The notes under the pieces are model-generated. The model did no database searches and had not been told where the DNA came from. It was given only the letters and a program-made list of their open reading frames with translations. A DNA stretch of 64,000 nt from the NCBI RefSeq assembly GCF_019753045.1, contig NZ_JAIELN010000009.1, forward strand, positions 1 to 64,000. Reading direction: 5' to 3'. The position numbers and the translations under genes are program-made. Position 1 is the first letter of the stretch. Each line of letters begins with the position of its first letter. This DNA is from Hyphomicrobium sp. Lineage in GTDB: Bacteria > Pseudomonadota > Alphaproteobacteria > Rhizobiales > Hyphomicrobiaceae. This document shows, in pieces, positions 18,970-28,850 of the stretch.

Positions 18970-19717
18970 TTCCGATATCAGCCAACCCCTGCGGTGCGTA
19001 CGTACCGCCCTCTCGCTGTCCACAAGCGCCCCCGGCGGCCGGTCCCGAAATGGCTAGCGGATGATTGTGGCAGATTTTCCACGGGAACCCCGGAAGCGTG
19101 TGACTTTCACGTTGAGGATAATTAGGTCGACACCACTTTTTCAACTGCCCATACACAGCCCAGAATAGTTATTTCCGAAACGGAATTTCCCTTTTATCTT
19201 TAATGCACTAACTAGACTTTTGACACCGAATTTAGCCCGAATCACCCCTGATTCGGTGATGCAATCTCCACACAGTCAAAATCTCTTTTCGGAATACTCT
19301 AGGCGTACCCAAAGTGCTCCACTAATCAATCGCCGAAGATCGGATCGTCTTTATAATAATGCTTGTGCTCGGCGCACACGTTGCAGCGATTTAAAATTGC
19401 AACCGCTTGCCCGCTCAACAAAATCAATTCGTCTGAAATTCGGTTGGGGAGTGACCATCGTGTGGCAACTTCAGCGCTCGTGGCCTTTCAGTCACAATCC
19501 CACGCCATTCCACCGCTCATACGTCTAATCCTGTTCACGGACGGAAACGGATCTGCTTATAGATACGGCCTGAGCGGTCATTCGGGGGGAAGCCCGTACA
19601 CCGCTGAAGACGGGTTTGAGGACGGTTAACAATAAGCACTACGTAAAGAAGAGTGTTGGGCTGAACAGTCTGTTCCGTCCGTCATTCCTCAAGTCGAAGC
19701 AGACGGGAGCTAAATTC
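18970..19717. promoter_or_regulatory. Long AT-rich control region between opgG and the first porin
   Basis: About 750 bp without a convincing gene, noticeably richer in A+T than the neighbours. It holds inverted repeats at 19173-19185 (TTCCG AAA CGGAA) and 19237-19256 (CCGAATCA CCCC TGATTCGG, perfect 8-bp arms). A further CACCGAAT at 19224-19231 can pair instead with ATTCGGTG at 19251-19258, so two mutually exclusive hairpins are possible. It probably carries the divergent promoters and a long porin leader. GGGAG before the ATG at 19718 is the porin ribosome site. Confidence 0.55.
19237..19256. repeat. Perfect 8-bp inverted repeat in the porin upstream region
   Basis: CCGAATCA at 19237-19244 and TGATTCGG at 19249-19256 around CCCC. 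CACCGAAT at 19224-19231 is an alternative partner for ATTCGGTG at 19251-19258. It may be an operator or an RNA switch in the leader. Confidence 0.6.
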
Positions 19718-21007
19718 ATGAACAAATATCGTCTGAGTGCGCTGGTAGCAGCAGGCCTGGTTGCAGGTGGCCTGTCCGCTGGCAGTGCATCTGCGGCTGA
19801 TCTCGGGGGGAACTGCTGCGCAGACCTCGAGGAACGGATCGCGGAATTAGAAGCTACGACGGCACGCAAAGGTAACCGCAAGGTCTCGCTCACCGTATCC
19901 GGTTGGGTCGGTCAGCAGGTCATGTGGTGGGATGACGGCGGTGAATCGAACGTCTACGTCACCGACCTCGGCTCGACGCTCGCCAGCCACGTGAAGTTCA
20001 CGGGCCAGGCAACGATCCTTCCGGGTTGGACGGCAGGTTACGTTCTGCATCTCGAAGCTGTCGGTTCGGACAGCCTCACGACCAACCAGTTCACGCCCGA
20101 CGGCCCGTCAGTTCTGACAGGCAAGTCCAACGGTGTGGGCACCCTGCAGTCGTTCTGGTTCATCAAGAGCGACCAGCTTGGTAAGGTCTCGGTCGGTAAG
20201 CAGTCTCAGGCTTCGGACAACACGGCCATCCTGGTCGACGGTTCGGGCTCGCTGGTTCCGGCTAACTGGGTCTCGTACGACGTCAACAGCTTCTTTGTCC
20301 GCCGCTCGGATACCGGATCTTTGACTGATGTGACATTGGGTGCAGCCGGCGGCTGCGTCTGGGGTGACTGCAACGGCCTGCCGACCAACAGCGTCCGTTA
20401 CGACTCGCCGACGTTCGGTGGCTTCTCAGTGTCTGCATCTTGGGGTGAAGACGACTTCTGGGACATAGCCGCTCGCTATGCTGGCGAATGGGCAGACTTC
20501 AAGGTTGCCGGCGCTGTTGCATATAGCGAAAGCTCGAAGTCCAACTTCAACTCAGTGAACATGGTGCAACCCGCAGGCAGCCAATATCTGCAGGTTGGTT
20601 TGTATGCTGAGCACGTCCCCACTGGTCTGTTCGCCTATGGCGCATACGGCCACCTGAATCAGGACAACTCGAACGCTCCTTCGAACGAAACGTTCTACGT
20701 CAAGGGTGGTATCCGTCAGCGTTGGAACCCGCTGGGTCACACCATCCTTTACGGTGAGTACGAGCGAGCAGAGAACAATTCGTTGGTCGCAGGTGTACTC
20801 GACGGCGACCACATTGACCCAACCTTCACTGGTAAGACCAATGTCAAAGTGTGGGGTCTTGGTGTGGTCCAGGAAATCGACGCTGCTGCGATGTCGATCT
20901 GGGTTAAGTACCGCCATATCAACTCAGATCTCACCGATATCGAGGCAGGCTCGATCCCGACGGACAGCTTCCAGTACGTTGGCATGGGCGCTCTGATCAA
21001 CTACTGA
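19718..21007 (+). CDS. Alphaproteobacterial outer-membrane porin, first of two tandem copies
   Basis: A 429-residue porin of the Rhizobiales type (porin_2/Omp2b-like), forming a general diffusion channel as a trimer. The signal peptide ends in GSASA/ADLGG. A short helical heptad segment (CCADLEERIAELEATTARKG), typical of these porins, is followed by beta-barrel strands with periodic aromatic residues (SGWVGQQVMWWDDG, YDSPTFGGFSVSASWGEDD). The end is FQYVGMGALINY with a C-terminal aromatic. Two adjacent cysteines follow the signal peptide. GGGAG lies about 9 bases upstream of the ATG, and a strong terminator follows. Confidence 0.93.
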   Translation: MNKYRLSALVAAGLVAGGLSAGSASAADLGGNCCADLEERIAELEATTARKGNRKVSLTVSGWVGQQVMWWDDGGESNVYVTDLGSTLASHVKFTGQATILPGWTAGYVLHLEAVGSDSLTTNQFTPDGPSVLTGKSNGVGTLQSFWFIKSDQLGKVSVGKQSQASDNTAILVDGSGSLVPANWVSYDVNSFFVRRSDTGSLTDVTLGAAGGCVWGDCNGLPTNSVRYDSPTFGGFSVSASWGEDDFWDIAARYAGEWADFKVAGAVAYSESSKSNFNSVNMVQPAGSQYLQVGLYAEHVPTGLFAYGAYGHLNQDNSNAPSNETFYVKGGIRQRWNPLGHTILYGEYERAENNSLVAGVLDGDHIDPTFTGKTNVKVWGLGVVQEIDAAAMSIWVKYRHINSDLTDIEAGSIPTDSFQYVGMGALINY

Positions 21008-21033
21008 TCTGACCGTACCTGAACCAAAATAAG

Positions 21034-21063
21034 AAGGCCGCCCAAATTGGGCGGCCTTTTTTT
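21034..21063 (+). terminator. Rho-independent terminator of the first porin
   Basis: AAGGCCGCCC and GGGCGGCCTT (10-bp perfect stem, AAATT loop) followed by a T-run to 21063, 27 bp after the stop. Confidence 0.93.
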
Positions 21064-21395
21064 GTGTTTCACAATTTCGCCGCTGTGGCGTAGACGCAAC
21101 AAACACATGTTGCGATCCGATCATTGCCGAATTCGACAACGCACTGTTTAAAATATCGGATTTTCGTCCGCGCTCGGACAATTGAATTAAATGAGGTTTT
21201 CTTGCACCTGCCAAGAATAAACCTGCAAATTGCAAACCTGAATTGTTGCGCAGTCGCGAATCGCTAATCTCCCCGTCAAGCGGCGATGTCACTTGCCGGT
21301 GTCCCGCAACGGGCTCCTCCATCAGTGGCCGACTGCGGCGAACGCCGAAGTACCGCGTCCAGGACTAGAAGTGCTGAAGACGGGAGAAGGGTGAA
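21064..21395. other. Inter-porin spacer, likely promoter of the second porin
   Basis: About 330 bp, A+T-rich in its first half, with no plausible gene. It lies between a strong terminator and the second porin, so it must hold the second porin's own promoter. I cannot fix -35/-10 boxes. Confidence 0.5.
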
Positions 21396-22721
21396 ATGAG
21401 GAAATTTCGGGTAGGCGCTCTGGTCGCTGCAGGCGTCCTCGCTGGCGGACTCGCCACGAGCGCCTCTGCTGCGGACCTTGGCGGTAACTGCTGCGCAGAT
21501 CTCGAGGAGCGAATCGCAGAACTGGAAGCAACCACGGCACGGAAGGGCAACCGCAAGGTCTCGCTCACAATTTCCGGCTGGGTTGGCCAGCAGGTCATGT
21601 GGTGGGACGACGGCCGTGAATCGAACGCCTACGTCACAGACCTCGGTTCGACGATCGCCAGCCATGTGAAGTTCACAGGCCAGGCAACGATCTTGCCGGG
21701 TTGGTACGCCGGTTACGTTCTGCATCTCGAAGCTGTCGGCTCGGATAGCTTGACGACAAGCCAGAACGTCGTCGACGGTCCAAACGCTTTGCTCAAGCCC
21801 GCCACAGTCAATGGCGTAAGCACGCTGCAGTCGTTCTGGTTCGTGAAGAGCGATCAGCTGGGCAAGGTTTCAGTCGGTAAACAGTCAGACGCGGCCGATA
21901 ACGCGGCGATCCTCGTTGACGGTTCGGGCACGCTCATCCCGGCTAACTGGGTGGCCTTCGACTACAATAGCTTTTTCATCCGTGAAAAGGGTTCGGGCAG
22001 TCTGTCACCCGCGGTCTGGGGCGGCAATTATTGCCAGAGCTGGGGTGGCGCCTTGGGCGACTGCGCAGGCGTCCCGCGTAACGTCGTTCGCTACGACTCG
22101 CCGACATTCGGCGGCTTCTCGGTATCGGCATCGTGGGGTGAGGATGACCTCTGGGCCATCACGACTCGCTATGCGGGCGAATGGAACAGCATCAAGGTTG
22201 CAGCCGTCGCGTCCTATACTGAAAGCACTGACGAGTTGTGCTGCAACACATCCAGCGGCTTCGTAGTTCTGAACAACACCCAACAGTACTTCCAGGCGGG
22301 TGCGTACGCCGAGCACGTTCCGACCGGCTTGTGGATCTACGGCGCCTACGGCCACGATGACTACGACGATCCGACCAACTTGACCGGCAGCAGAGGCCAG
22401 TCTGAGGTGTGGTATCTCAAGGGAGGTATCCGTCAACGCTGGAACCCGCTGGGCCACACCGTCCTCTACGGCGAGTATGAGCACGCACACGGTGAAGGCA
22501 TCTTCGCAGCGTCGGGTGTCGATGGCTTCACGGCTCTCGGGGACTTCAGTGCTGCGAACAAGGACACCACCAAATTATGGGGCCTCGGTGTTGTCCAAGA
22601 GATCGACGCTGCAGCAATGTCGATGTGGATCAAGTATCGCCATCTCGAATATGATGACAATAGCAACATTCGGTTCGACGACTTCCAGTACGTATCCTTC
22701 GGTGCTCTGATCAACTACTGA
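21396..22721 (+). CDS. Alphaproteobacterial outer-membrane porin, second tandem copy
   Basis: A 441-residue paralogue of the preceding porin. The first 110 residues, including the Cys-Cys heptad segment and SGWVGQQVMWWDDG, are nearly identical. The middle differs in the loop regions, for example PAVWGGNYCQSWGGALGDC and TDELCCNTSSGF, where extra cysteines appear. The end FQYVSFGALINY is again porin-like. The signal peptide MRKFRVGALVAAGVLAGGLATSASA is clear. It has its own terminator, so the copies can be regulated separately. Confidence 0.93.
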   Translation: MRKFRVGALVAAGVLAGGLATSASAADLGGNCCADLEERIAELEATTARKGNRKVSLTISGWVGQQVMWWDDGRESNAYVTDLGSTIASHVKFTGQATILPGWYAGYVLHLEAVGSDSLTTSQNVVDGPNALLKPATVNGVSTLQSFWFVKSDQLGKVSVGKQSDAADNAAILVDGSGTLIPANWVAFDYNSFFIREKGSGSLSPAVWGGNYCQSWGGALGDCAGVPRNVVRYDSPTFGGFSVSASWGEDDLWAITTRYAGEWNSIKVAAVASYTESTDELCCNTSSGFVVLNNTQQYFQAGAYAEHVPTGLWIYGAYGHDDYDDPTNLTGSRGQSEVWYLKGGIRQRWNPLGHTVLYGEYEHAHGEGIFAASGVDGFTALGDFSAANKDTTKLWGLGVVQEIDAAAMSMWIKYRHLEYDDNSNIRFDDFQYVSFGALINY

Positions 22722-22747
22722 TCTCCCGCCGTAAATGCCCCAATACG

Positions 22748-22773
22748 AGAAGCCGCCCAATTGGGCGGCTTCT
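22748..22773 (+). terminator. Palindromic terminator after the second porin
   Basis: AGAAGCCGCCCAA and its exact complement form a perfect 26-base palindrome 27 bp after the stop. The T-tract after it is short (TTCTTCG), but the stem-loop core resembles that of the first porin terminator. Confidence 0.75.
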
Positions 22774-22833
22774 TCGCGTTGTGGGCCCCCTTGGCGCATT
22801 GTCCCGGCGCGCCAAAGCGCTTATTTTTCTCAC

Positions 22834-24009
22834 ATGTTCGAGACTTTCTTCACTGAGCTCCGCTCAGCCAAACTGCCCGTAACGCTCAAGGAATACCTCA
22901 CGCTGCTCGAGGCCGTCGGCACCGGAATCGCGGGCGGCCGAGTCGAGGACTTCTACTATCTCGCCCGCGCAACCCTGGTGAAGGATGAGCGCAACCTCGA
23001 TCGCTTCGACCAGATCTTCGCGCACGTCTTCAAGGGCATCGACCTTCTGCCCGAAGCAATCGAAGCCGAAATTCCCGAAGAATGGCTCCGCCGTATCAGC
23101 ACACTGCACCTCTCCGAAGAGGACAAGAAGAAGATCGAGGAGCTCGGCGGCTGGGACAAAATCATGGAGGAGCTGAAGAAGCGCCTTGCCGAACAGAAAG
23201 AGCGTCACCAGGGCGGCAACAAGTGGATCGGCACCGGCGGAACCTCGCCCTACGGCGCATACGGATATAACCCTGCTGGCATTCGCATTGGACAGCACGA
23301 GAGCCGGCATCGGCGCGCCATCAAGGTTTGGGACAAGCGGGAATTCAAGGATCTGGCCGGCACGGCTGAAATCGGCACGCGCACCATCAAGGTCGCGCTT
23401 CGCCGCCTACGCCAATTCGCACGTTCCGGAGCTGCCTCCGAACTCGATCTCGACAGCACGATCCGCGGCACTGCCGAGAAGGGCTATCTCGACGTTCGCC
23501 TGCGCCCCGAGCGGCACAACACCGTAAAGCTTCTGATGTTCTTCGACATCGGCGGTTCGATGGACGACCACATCCGCGAAGTCGAAGATCTCTTCTCCGC
23601 AGCGCGCGCCGAGTTCAAGCATCTCGAATATTATTACTTCCACAATTGCCTCTACGAAGGTGTCTGGAAAGACAATGCTCGCCGTTACACCAACAAGATC
23701 GATACATGGCAGGTGCTCCACACCTACCACGCCGACTACAAGGTCATCTTCATCGGCGATGCCTCGATGAGCCCTTACGAAATCACCGTCCCCGGCGGCT
23801 CGGTGGAACATATGAACGAGGAGCCCGGCGCCGTCTGGCTGAAACGAGTCGCCGATATCTACAAGCACACCATTTGGTTGAATCCCGTCGACGAACGGCA
23901 TTGGGACTGGACGCCATCCATCGGCATCGTTCGTCAGCTCCTCGACGGCCGAATGTTTCCCCTGACACTCGACGGTCTCGATGCCGGAATGCGTGCATTG
24001 ATGCGTTAA
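22834..24009 (+). CDS. VWA domain-containing CoxE-like protein
   Basis: A 391-residue protein of the CoxE-like VWA group. The N-terminal helical region (MFETFFTELRSAKLPVTLKEYLTLLEAV) is typical. After a basic linker with LAGTAEIGTRTIKVALRRLRQFAR, the VWA domain begins with the metal-site motif FFDIGGSMDDH (DxGxS). Family members usually work with a MoxR-type AAA+ ATPase to insert metals or assemble complexes, but no such ATPase is in this window. The frame extends upstream to 22735 through the porin terminator; the ATG at 22834 is the real start, although no clear ribosome site precedes it. Confidence 0.85.
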   Translation: MFETFFTELRSAKLPVTLKEYLTLLEAVGTGIAGGRVEDFYYLARATLVKDERNLDRFDQIFAHVFKGIDLLPEAIEAEIPEEWLRRISTLHLSEEDKKKIEELGGWDKIMEELKKRLAEQKERHQGGNKWIGTGGTSPYGAYGYNPAGIRIGQHESRHRRAIKVWDKREFKDLAGTAEIGTRTIKVALRRLRQFARSGAASELDLDSTIRGTAEKGYLDVRLRPERHNTVKLLMFFDIGGSMDDHIREVEDLFSAARAEFKHLEYYYFHNCLYEGVWKDNARRYTNKIDTWQVLHTYHADYKVIFIGDASMSPYEITVPGGSVEHMNEEPGAVWLKRVADIYKHTIWLNPVDERHWDWTPSIGIVRQLLDGRMFPLTLDGLDAGMRALMR

Positions 24010-24173
24010 GAACGTCGTTCGGACGTACTTTGGTGGGTAAAATCCCATCAGGCCTACCGAGTTGTGCCACAAACATTTAGGCTCCGAATGTGGCTAACTC
24101 GATTCTAATGATTGACCTTCGGCTTGGCCTGGGGACAATAGCTTAGAAATCCGGGGTGGGGGGAAACATCCCA

Positions 24174-24701
24174 ATGAAACACGTCAGAATTTTTCTGGTA
24201 GCTGTCTCGACAGCAGCCCTTGGCGGCTGCGGCGCGTCGCTGCCGAGCCTCTCGACCGGTTCCCTTTTGGGCGGCGGTTCGAAAGCGGCTACAGAAAACG
24301 CCAATGCGAACGATCCGCTCGCGCGCGCGATGGACGTCGCAGCGACATCCGCACGCGCTATTAAATGCGGTTACAATTTCGATCCGGCGAAACTTAAAAA
24401 CCAGTTCTTGTCGGCCGAGACCGCCGCCAATCCTGCGGATGGCGCGAAGCTTTCGCAGGTTTATGACACGGCATTCAACGGTGTCTCCAAAGCGCTGAAA
24501 GAAAAGGGCGCTGATTATTGCTCGGAACTGAAAGTCGCGAGGATCAAGCTCGCACTGACCCGCCATCTCAATGGCGACTACACGCCCTCGCCTCCGGAAC
24601 CAACCGAAGACGGCGGCGGACTTCTCAGTGGCTGGGGCGGCGGCGGATCGAACAGTTCTGAAGAGGGCGGCGCCCGCATGAAGGAAGTCTTCCAGAATTG
24701 A
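24174..24701 (+). CDS. Predicted lipoprotein of unknown function
   Basis: A 175-residue protein with a lipoprotein signal: MKHVRIFLVAVSTA then the lipobox ALGGC. The body is helical and hydrophilic with two further cysteines (IKCGYNF, DYCSELKV). The C-terminus is Gly/Ser-rich (GGGLLSGWGGGGSNSSEEGG). A G-rich ribosome site (GGTGGGGGGA) sits about 10 bases before the ATG. No family recognised. It stands alone between the VWA gene and a small membrane protein. Confidence 0.7.
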   Translation: MKHVRIFLVAVSTAALGGCGASLPSLSTGSLLGGGSKAATENANANDPLARAMDVAATSARAIKCGYNFDPAKLKNQFLSAETAANPADGAKLSQVYDTAFNGVSKALKEKGADYCSELKVARIKLALTRHLNGDYTPSPPEPTEDGGGLLSGWGGGGSNSSEEGGARMKEVFQN

Positions 24702-24748
24702 GACGGACGGCTCTCGGGCCTCGAAAATCGAGCTAGCCGGATGTTCGC

Positions 24749-25114
24749 GTGCAGCAAATTCTCTGGGCCGAAATCATCATCAAAGGCATCGCCGGTCTCG
24801 GGCTTTTGATCGTTCCGCTCGCGGCGCTCGCAATTGCGGGACTTGCACGACCTCCGACCGGACTATGGCCTCGCCTCGTGGGCGCGCTTTCGCTCGCTAT
24901 CGCGGCCAGCATCTGGATCGGGCTTGAGTATCCGGCGAGCCGGGGATCGATTGGCCCGGCGGCGCTCGTTCCGATCAATCTTTTATCTGCAGCTGTATTG
25001 GTCGCAGCGCTCGTGATGGGAACCGCCGCCCCCACACAGCGCGGCAAAGTCCTCATCGCTGCAAGCGCTATTTTATTGACTGTCCTGGCATTTCTCGAAA
25101 TCGCACACGCGTAA
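24749..25114 (+). CDS. Small four-span membrane protein of unknown function
   Basis: A 121-residue, GTG-started protein made almost wholly of hydrophobic segments, about four spans (about residues 6-30, 38-56, 68-90 and 97-118), with short polar turns such as ARPPTGLWPR and PTQRGK. No family recognised; the size and topology resemble small inner-membrane proteins of uncertain role. It follows the lipoprotein gene by 47 bp on the same strand. Confidence 0.6.
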   Translation: MQQILWAEIIIKGIAGLGLLIVPLAALAIAGLARPPTGLWPRLVGALSLAIAASIWIGLEYPASRGSIGPAALVPINLLSAAVLVAALVMGTAAPTQRGKVLIAASAILLTVLAFLEIAHA

Positions 25115-25228
25115 GGACATTGGTCAGAATTGTGCGCCGCTAACGCTCATCTAACGTTTGCCCGCTACAGCATCAGAAGGAAATCCTGAAACAGCGGGCA
25201 TGCCCCGCCACCGAGATTGCGCTGGCCA

Positions 25229-26479
25229 ATGATGACCACTGCCGCCCGCACGCTGACGTCTTTCGAGCGGCCAGCCATAGAGAAATCCCGCGCCGTCGCG
25301 GCCGTGCATCCGACGTATTGCGAATTTGATCTCATCACTGATCGCGCAGCGTTCGATGCTCTCGAAACAGAATGGAATGATCTTTTCGCGAGAGCCGGCA
25401 AACCAACGAACGTATTTCAAACCTTCAATTTCTGCTGGCACTGGGCCAATCATTATCTGCACGAGCGCGACGGCCGGCCGAGCACACTGAAACTGCTGCT
25501 CATCACGGCGCGCCGCGATGATCGCCTCATCATGGTGTTCCCCCTCGTCGCCGAGCGCGTGCGGGGTATTACGCAAGTCTTCTGGATGGGCGGATCTGCC
25601 GGCCAATACGGCGACGCCCTCATCGAGAATGTTCCGGATAAAGATGCGATCCTGCGCGCCGCGTTCGATTTACTGCGCACGCAATCGGCTGCCGACATCC
25701 TCCGCCTGCGCCGCGTCCGCGAAGACGCGAACATCACTCGACTGATGAATGACCTCGGCGCCACGGCCGCCGAACGGCTCGTCGCGCCCTATATGGATCT
25801 GACGTCGGCTGAGAATTTCCCCGCCTTCGAACAACGCTATTCGAGCAAGACTCGAAAGAACCGCCGCCGCCTCTTACGCAGGCTCGAAGAAAAAGGCCCG
25901 ATGCAATTTCTTCGCCTCCATGGCGGCGAAGAAGCCCGTCAACTTGCGGTCGAGGCGCTCGCGCTCAAATCCGAATGGCTCAAATCTCGCGGCCTGCTGT
26001 CGAACGCAATCGCCGATCGGCGCATGACCGATCTGTTCGCCGATCTGGCCGAGGGCAAAACGAAGCCGGCTGGCTGCATCGTCTCGGCTTTGAAATCGAA
26101 CGGCGAGATCGCGGCACTCGAAGTATCCTTCGCCTGCAAAGCACGCATCGCGATGCATTTGATCGCCTTCAATCTCGAGTACGAAAAGTCGGGCGCCGGC
26201 GTTTTGCTCTTGGAGCAAAGTCTGAAGGACGGATACGCTGACCGCCTCGAAGCCTGCGATATGCTCGCCCCCGGCGACGATTACAAATTCGACTGGTGCG
26301 AGAAGGCAGATTCCGTCGTCGATTGGGTGATGCCGCTCACGCTGAAGGGCGAAATCTACGCAAGGGTCTACCTTGGATTTCTCCGCACACGCATCAAGTC
26401 CGCGCTTAAAAACCTGCCGAAACCGCTGCGGCGGCTCATGCGCGACGGCGCGAAAATCGCGGCCGCCGCCGAGAAATAG
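25229..26479 (+). CDS. GNAT-fold acetyltransferase of the CelD/Acetyltransf_6 type
   Basis: A protein of about 416 residues that resembles CelD-like GNAT acyltransferases linked to exopolysaccharide and cellulose modification. Recognisable parts are the first domain (DRAAFDALETEWNDLFARAG ... VFQTFNFCWHWANHY), the LVAPYMDLTSAENFPAFEQRYSSKTRKNRRRLLRRLEEKG block, and the second GNAT-like half ending DMLAPGDDYKFDWCEKADSVVDWVM. The C-terminus is basic. Start is uncertain: ATG codons at 25229 and 25232 follow an in-frame TTG at 25217. Substrate unknown. Confidence 0.75.
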   Translation: MMTTAARTLTSFERPAIEKSRAVAAVHPTYCEFDLITDRAAFDALETEWNDLFARAGKPTNVFQTFNFCWHWANHYLHERDGRPSTLKLLLITARRDDRLIMVFPLVAERVRGITQVFWMGGSAGQYGDALIENVPDKDAILRAAFDLLRTQSAADILRLRRVREDANITRLMNDLGATAAERLVAPYMDLTSAENFPAFEQRYSSKTRKNRRRLLRRLEEKGPMQFLRLHGGEEARQLAVEALALKSEWLKSRGLLSNAIADRRMTDLFADLAEGKTKPAGCIVSALKSNGEIAALEVSFACKARIAMHLIAFNLEYEKSGAGVLLLEQSLKDGYADRLEACDMLAPGDDYKFDWCEKADSVVDWVMPLTLKGEIYARVYLGFLRTRIKSALKNLPKPLRRLMRDGAKIAAAAEK

Positions 26480-26483
26480 CGTA

Positions 26484-27596
<1,113 letters not shown>

Positions 27597-27917
27597 TCAG
27601 AACTGCTTCGCGGGTACGCGGACGACGAGACCGTCGAGAGCGTCCGTGATCTTGATCTGGCAGCAGAGCCGGCTGCCTTCGCGGACATCGAACGCGAAAT
27701 CCAGCATGTCCTCTTCCATGTCGGCAGCTTTGCCGGTTTTGTCCCGCCAAGCTTCGTCCACGTAGACGTGACACGTTGCACACGCGCAGGCGCCGCCACA
27801 CTCGGCCTCGATCCCGGCAATGTCGTTAAGCTTAGCAGCTTCCATGACGGTCAGACCGTTTTCCGCCTCCACCGTTTGACTCTCGCCGTCGGGTTGGATG
27901 AACGTTATCTTAGTCAT
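27597..27917 (-). CDS. 2Fe-2S adrenodoxin-type ferredoxin
   Basis: A 106-residue ferredoxin with cluster ligands Cys40, Cys46, Cys49 and Cys86 in the C-x5-C-x2-C ... C arrangement ([18 protein letters not shown]). The ATG at 27917 begins [11 protein letters not shown] as in the family; the longer frame to 27956 is not needed. It forms an operon with the ferredoxin reductase downstream, implying a complete NADPH-ferredoxin chain. The terminal acceptor is not in the window. Confidence 0.95.
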   Translation of the reverse strand: MTKITFIQPDGESQTVEAENGLTVMEAAKLNDIAGIEAECGGACACATCHVYVDEAWRDKTGKAADMEEDMLDFAFDVREGSRLCCQIKITDALDGLVVRVPAKQF

Positions 27918-28076
27918 GGTTGCGTGCGCGTCCTTGTGGCTTGAAAAGGCTGCCAATAGGCAGCTTCGAGCGAATTGGATTGATTAGCTAGCGCGCACAC
28001 TTAGATGGACAGAGCTTCTATTTCAAGCCGAACGGGCGCGCGTCCCTGCGCCGCGCAAATGCTGTTGCCCTGATGC

Positions 28077-28481
28077 TTAAGCCAATTTGCTGGATTGGTG
28101 GAAAAACGTGCGGGCCTCGGATGCCGCAGCTTCCAGTTTGATGATCGCGTCCGAGCACGCTTCGGGCTCCGCGCTGCAAACAAGTGCTTCAGCTTGTTGG
28201 GCCAATCGCGCCATCGGCCATGCCCCGACGGCCCGGCTCGATCCCTTGAGGGTATGGGCCGCAATTTTCCAGTCGCGCTCAGTGGCGGCCGACCTGAGAG
28301 CCGCGATCGTCTCGGGGAGTTGTGCGAGGAAAAGCCCGATAACCTCGTCTTCCAGCGCTTTATCCCCAAGCGTGTAACGCCGCAAATGGTCGAGATCGAC
28401 GGGCAATTCGTTTGAACAGCCTTGGTTTTCCGGGGCCTGAAGTTCGAACGAGCGAGCCGGTCGGACATCCATGATACGCAT
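28077..28481 (-). CDS. Orphan Hpt-domain phosphotransfer protein
   Basis: A 134-residue protein consisting mainly of one histidine phosphotransfer domain. His76 in IAAHTLKGSSRAVGA is the phospho-acceptor, surrounded by the usual four-helix pattern (DEVIGLFLAQLPETIAAL, MARLAQQAEALV). There is no kinase or receiver gene next to it, so its partners are encoded elsewhere. An ATG at 28472 is an alternative start. It is transcribed divergently from the long coiled-coil membrane protein. Confidence 0.85.
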   Translation of the reverse strand: MRIMDVRPARSFELQAPENQGCSNELPVDLDHLRRYTLGDKALEDEVIGLFLAQLPETIAALRSAATERDWKIAAHTLKGSSRAVGAWPMARLAQQAEALVCSAEPEACSDAIIKLEAAASEARTFFHQSSKLA

Positions 28482-28850
28482 TCCGATGCACTTAGCGCTG
28501 CTGTGGGCATAGCTTCGCCATGCCTGACCTTTGAATAATCATGGTCGCAAATGCGCGATAACTCTGGGTAAAGCGGGCCGCGGTGTTTCAGCCATCGTCG
28601 TAAACCGCTACTTAACCTACAGGCGTGAGGCCGCAGGGGTATCCCGAGCGACCCCTCGGCCGCAATCCGGCCGCAATGCGCGCCCCAAACTCGCTAAGTC
28701 TCTTAGATGCATAGACATTCCGTATGGTTACCCATGTGTTTCCATTTTGTAACCAAGTAAAAATCTTATAGGGTGCGAAATGGGAGTTCCGGTGGGCCTG
28801 AAGCGCACGGGCTTGTGTCGCGTACCGGATCGAGTGGGGGGCATTGCGCA
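28482..28850. promoter_or_regulatory. Divergent control region between the Hpt and coiled-coil genes
   Basis: 369 bp without a gene. It contains a bulged inverted repeat at 28629-28661 and an A+T-rich stretch at about 28700-28775 nearer the coiled-coil gene, which probably holds its promoter. GGGGGG at about 10 bases before 28851 is the likely ribosome site. Confidence 0.45.
28629..28661. repeat. Bulged inverted repeat
   Basis: GGCCG-C-AGGGGT (28629-28640) pairs with ACCCCT-CGGCC (28651-28661): 11 bp with one bulged base and a 10-base loop. No T-run follows on either strand, so it is more operator- or leader-like than a terminator. Confidence 0.5.

Noticed and set aside
28773-28850. 26-residue upstream extension of the coiled-coil protein
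   Set aside because: The ATG at 28851 has a G-rich ribosome site and the extension has no support.
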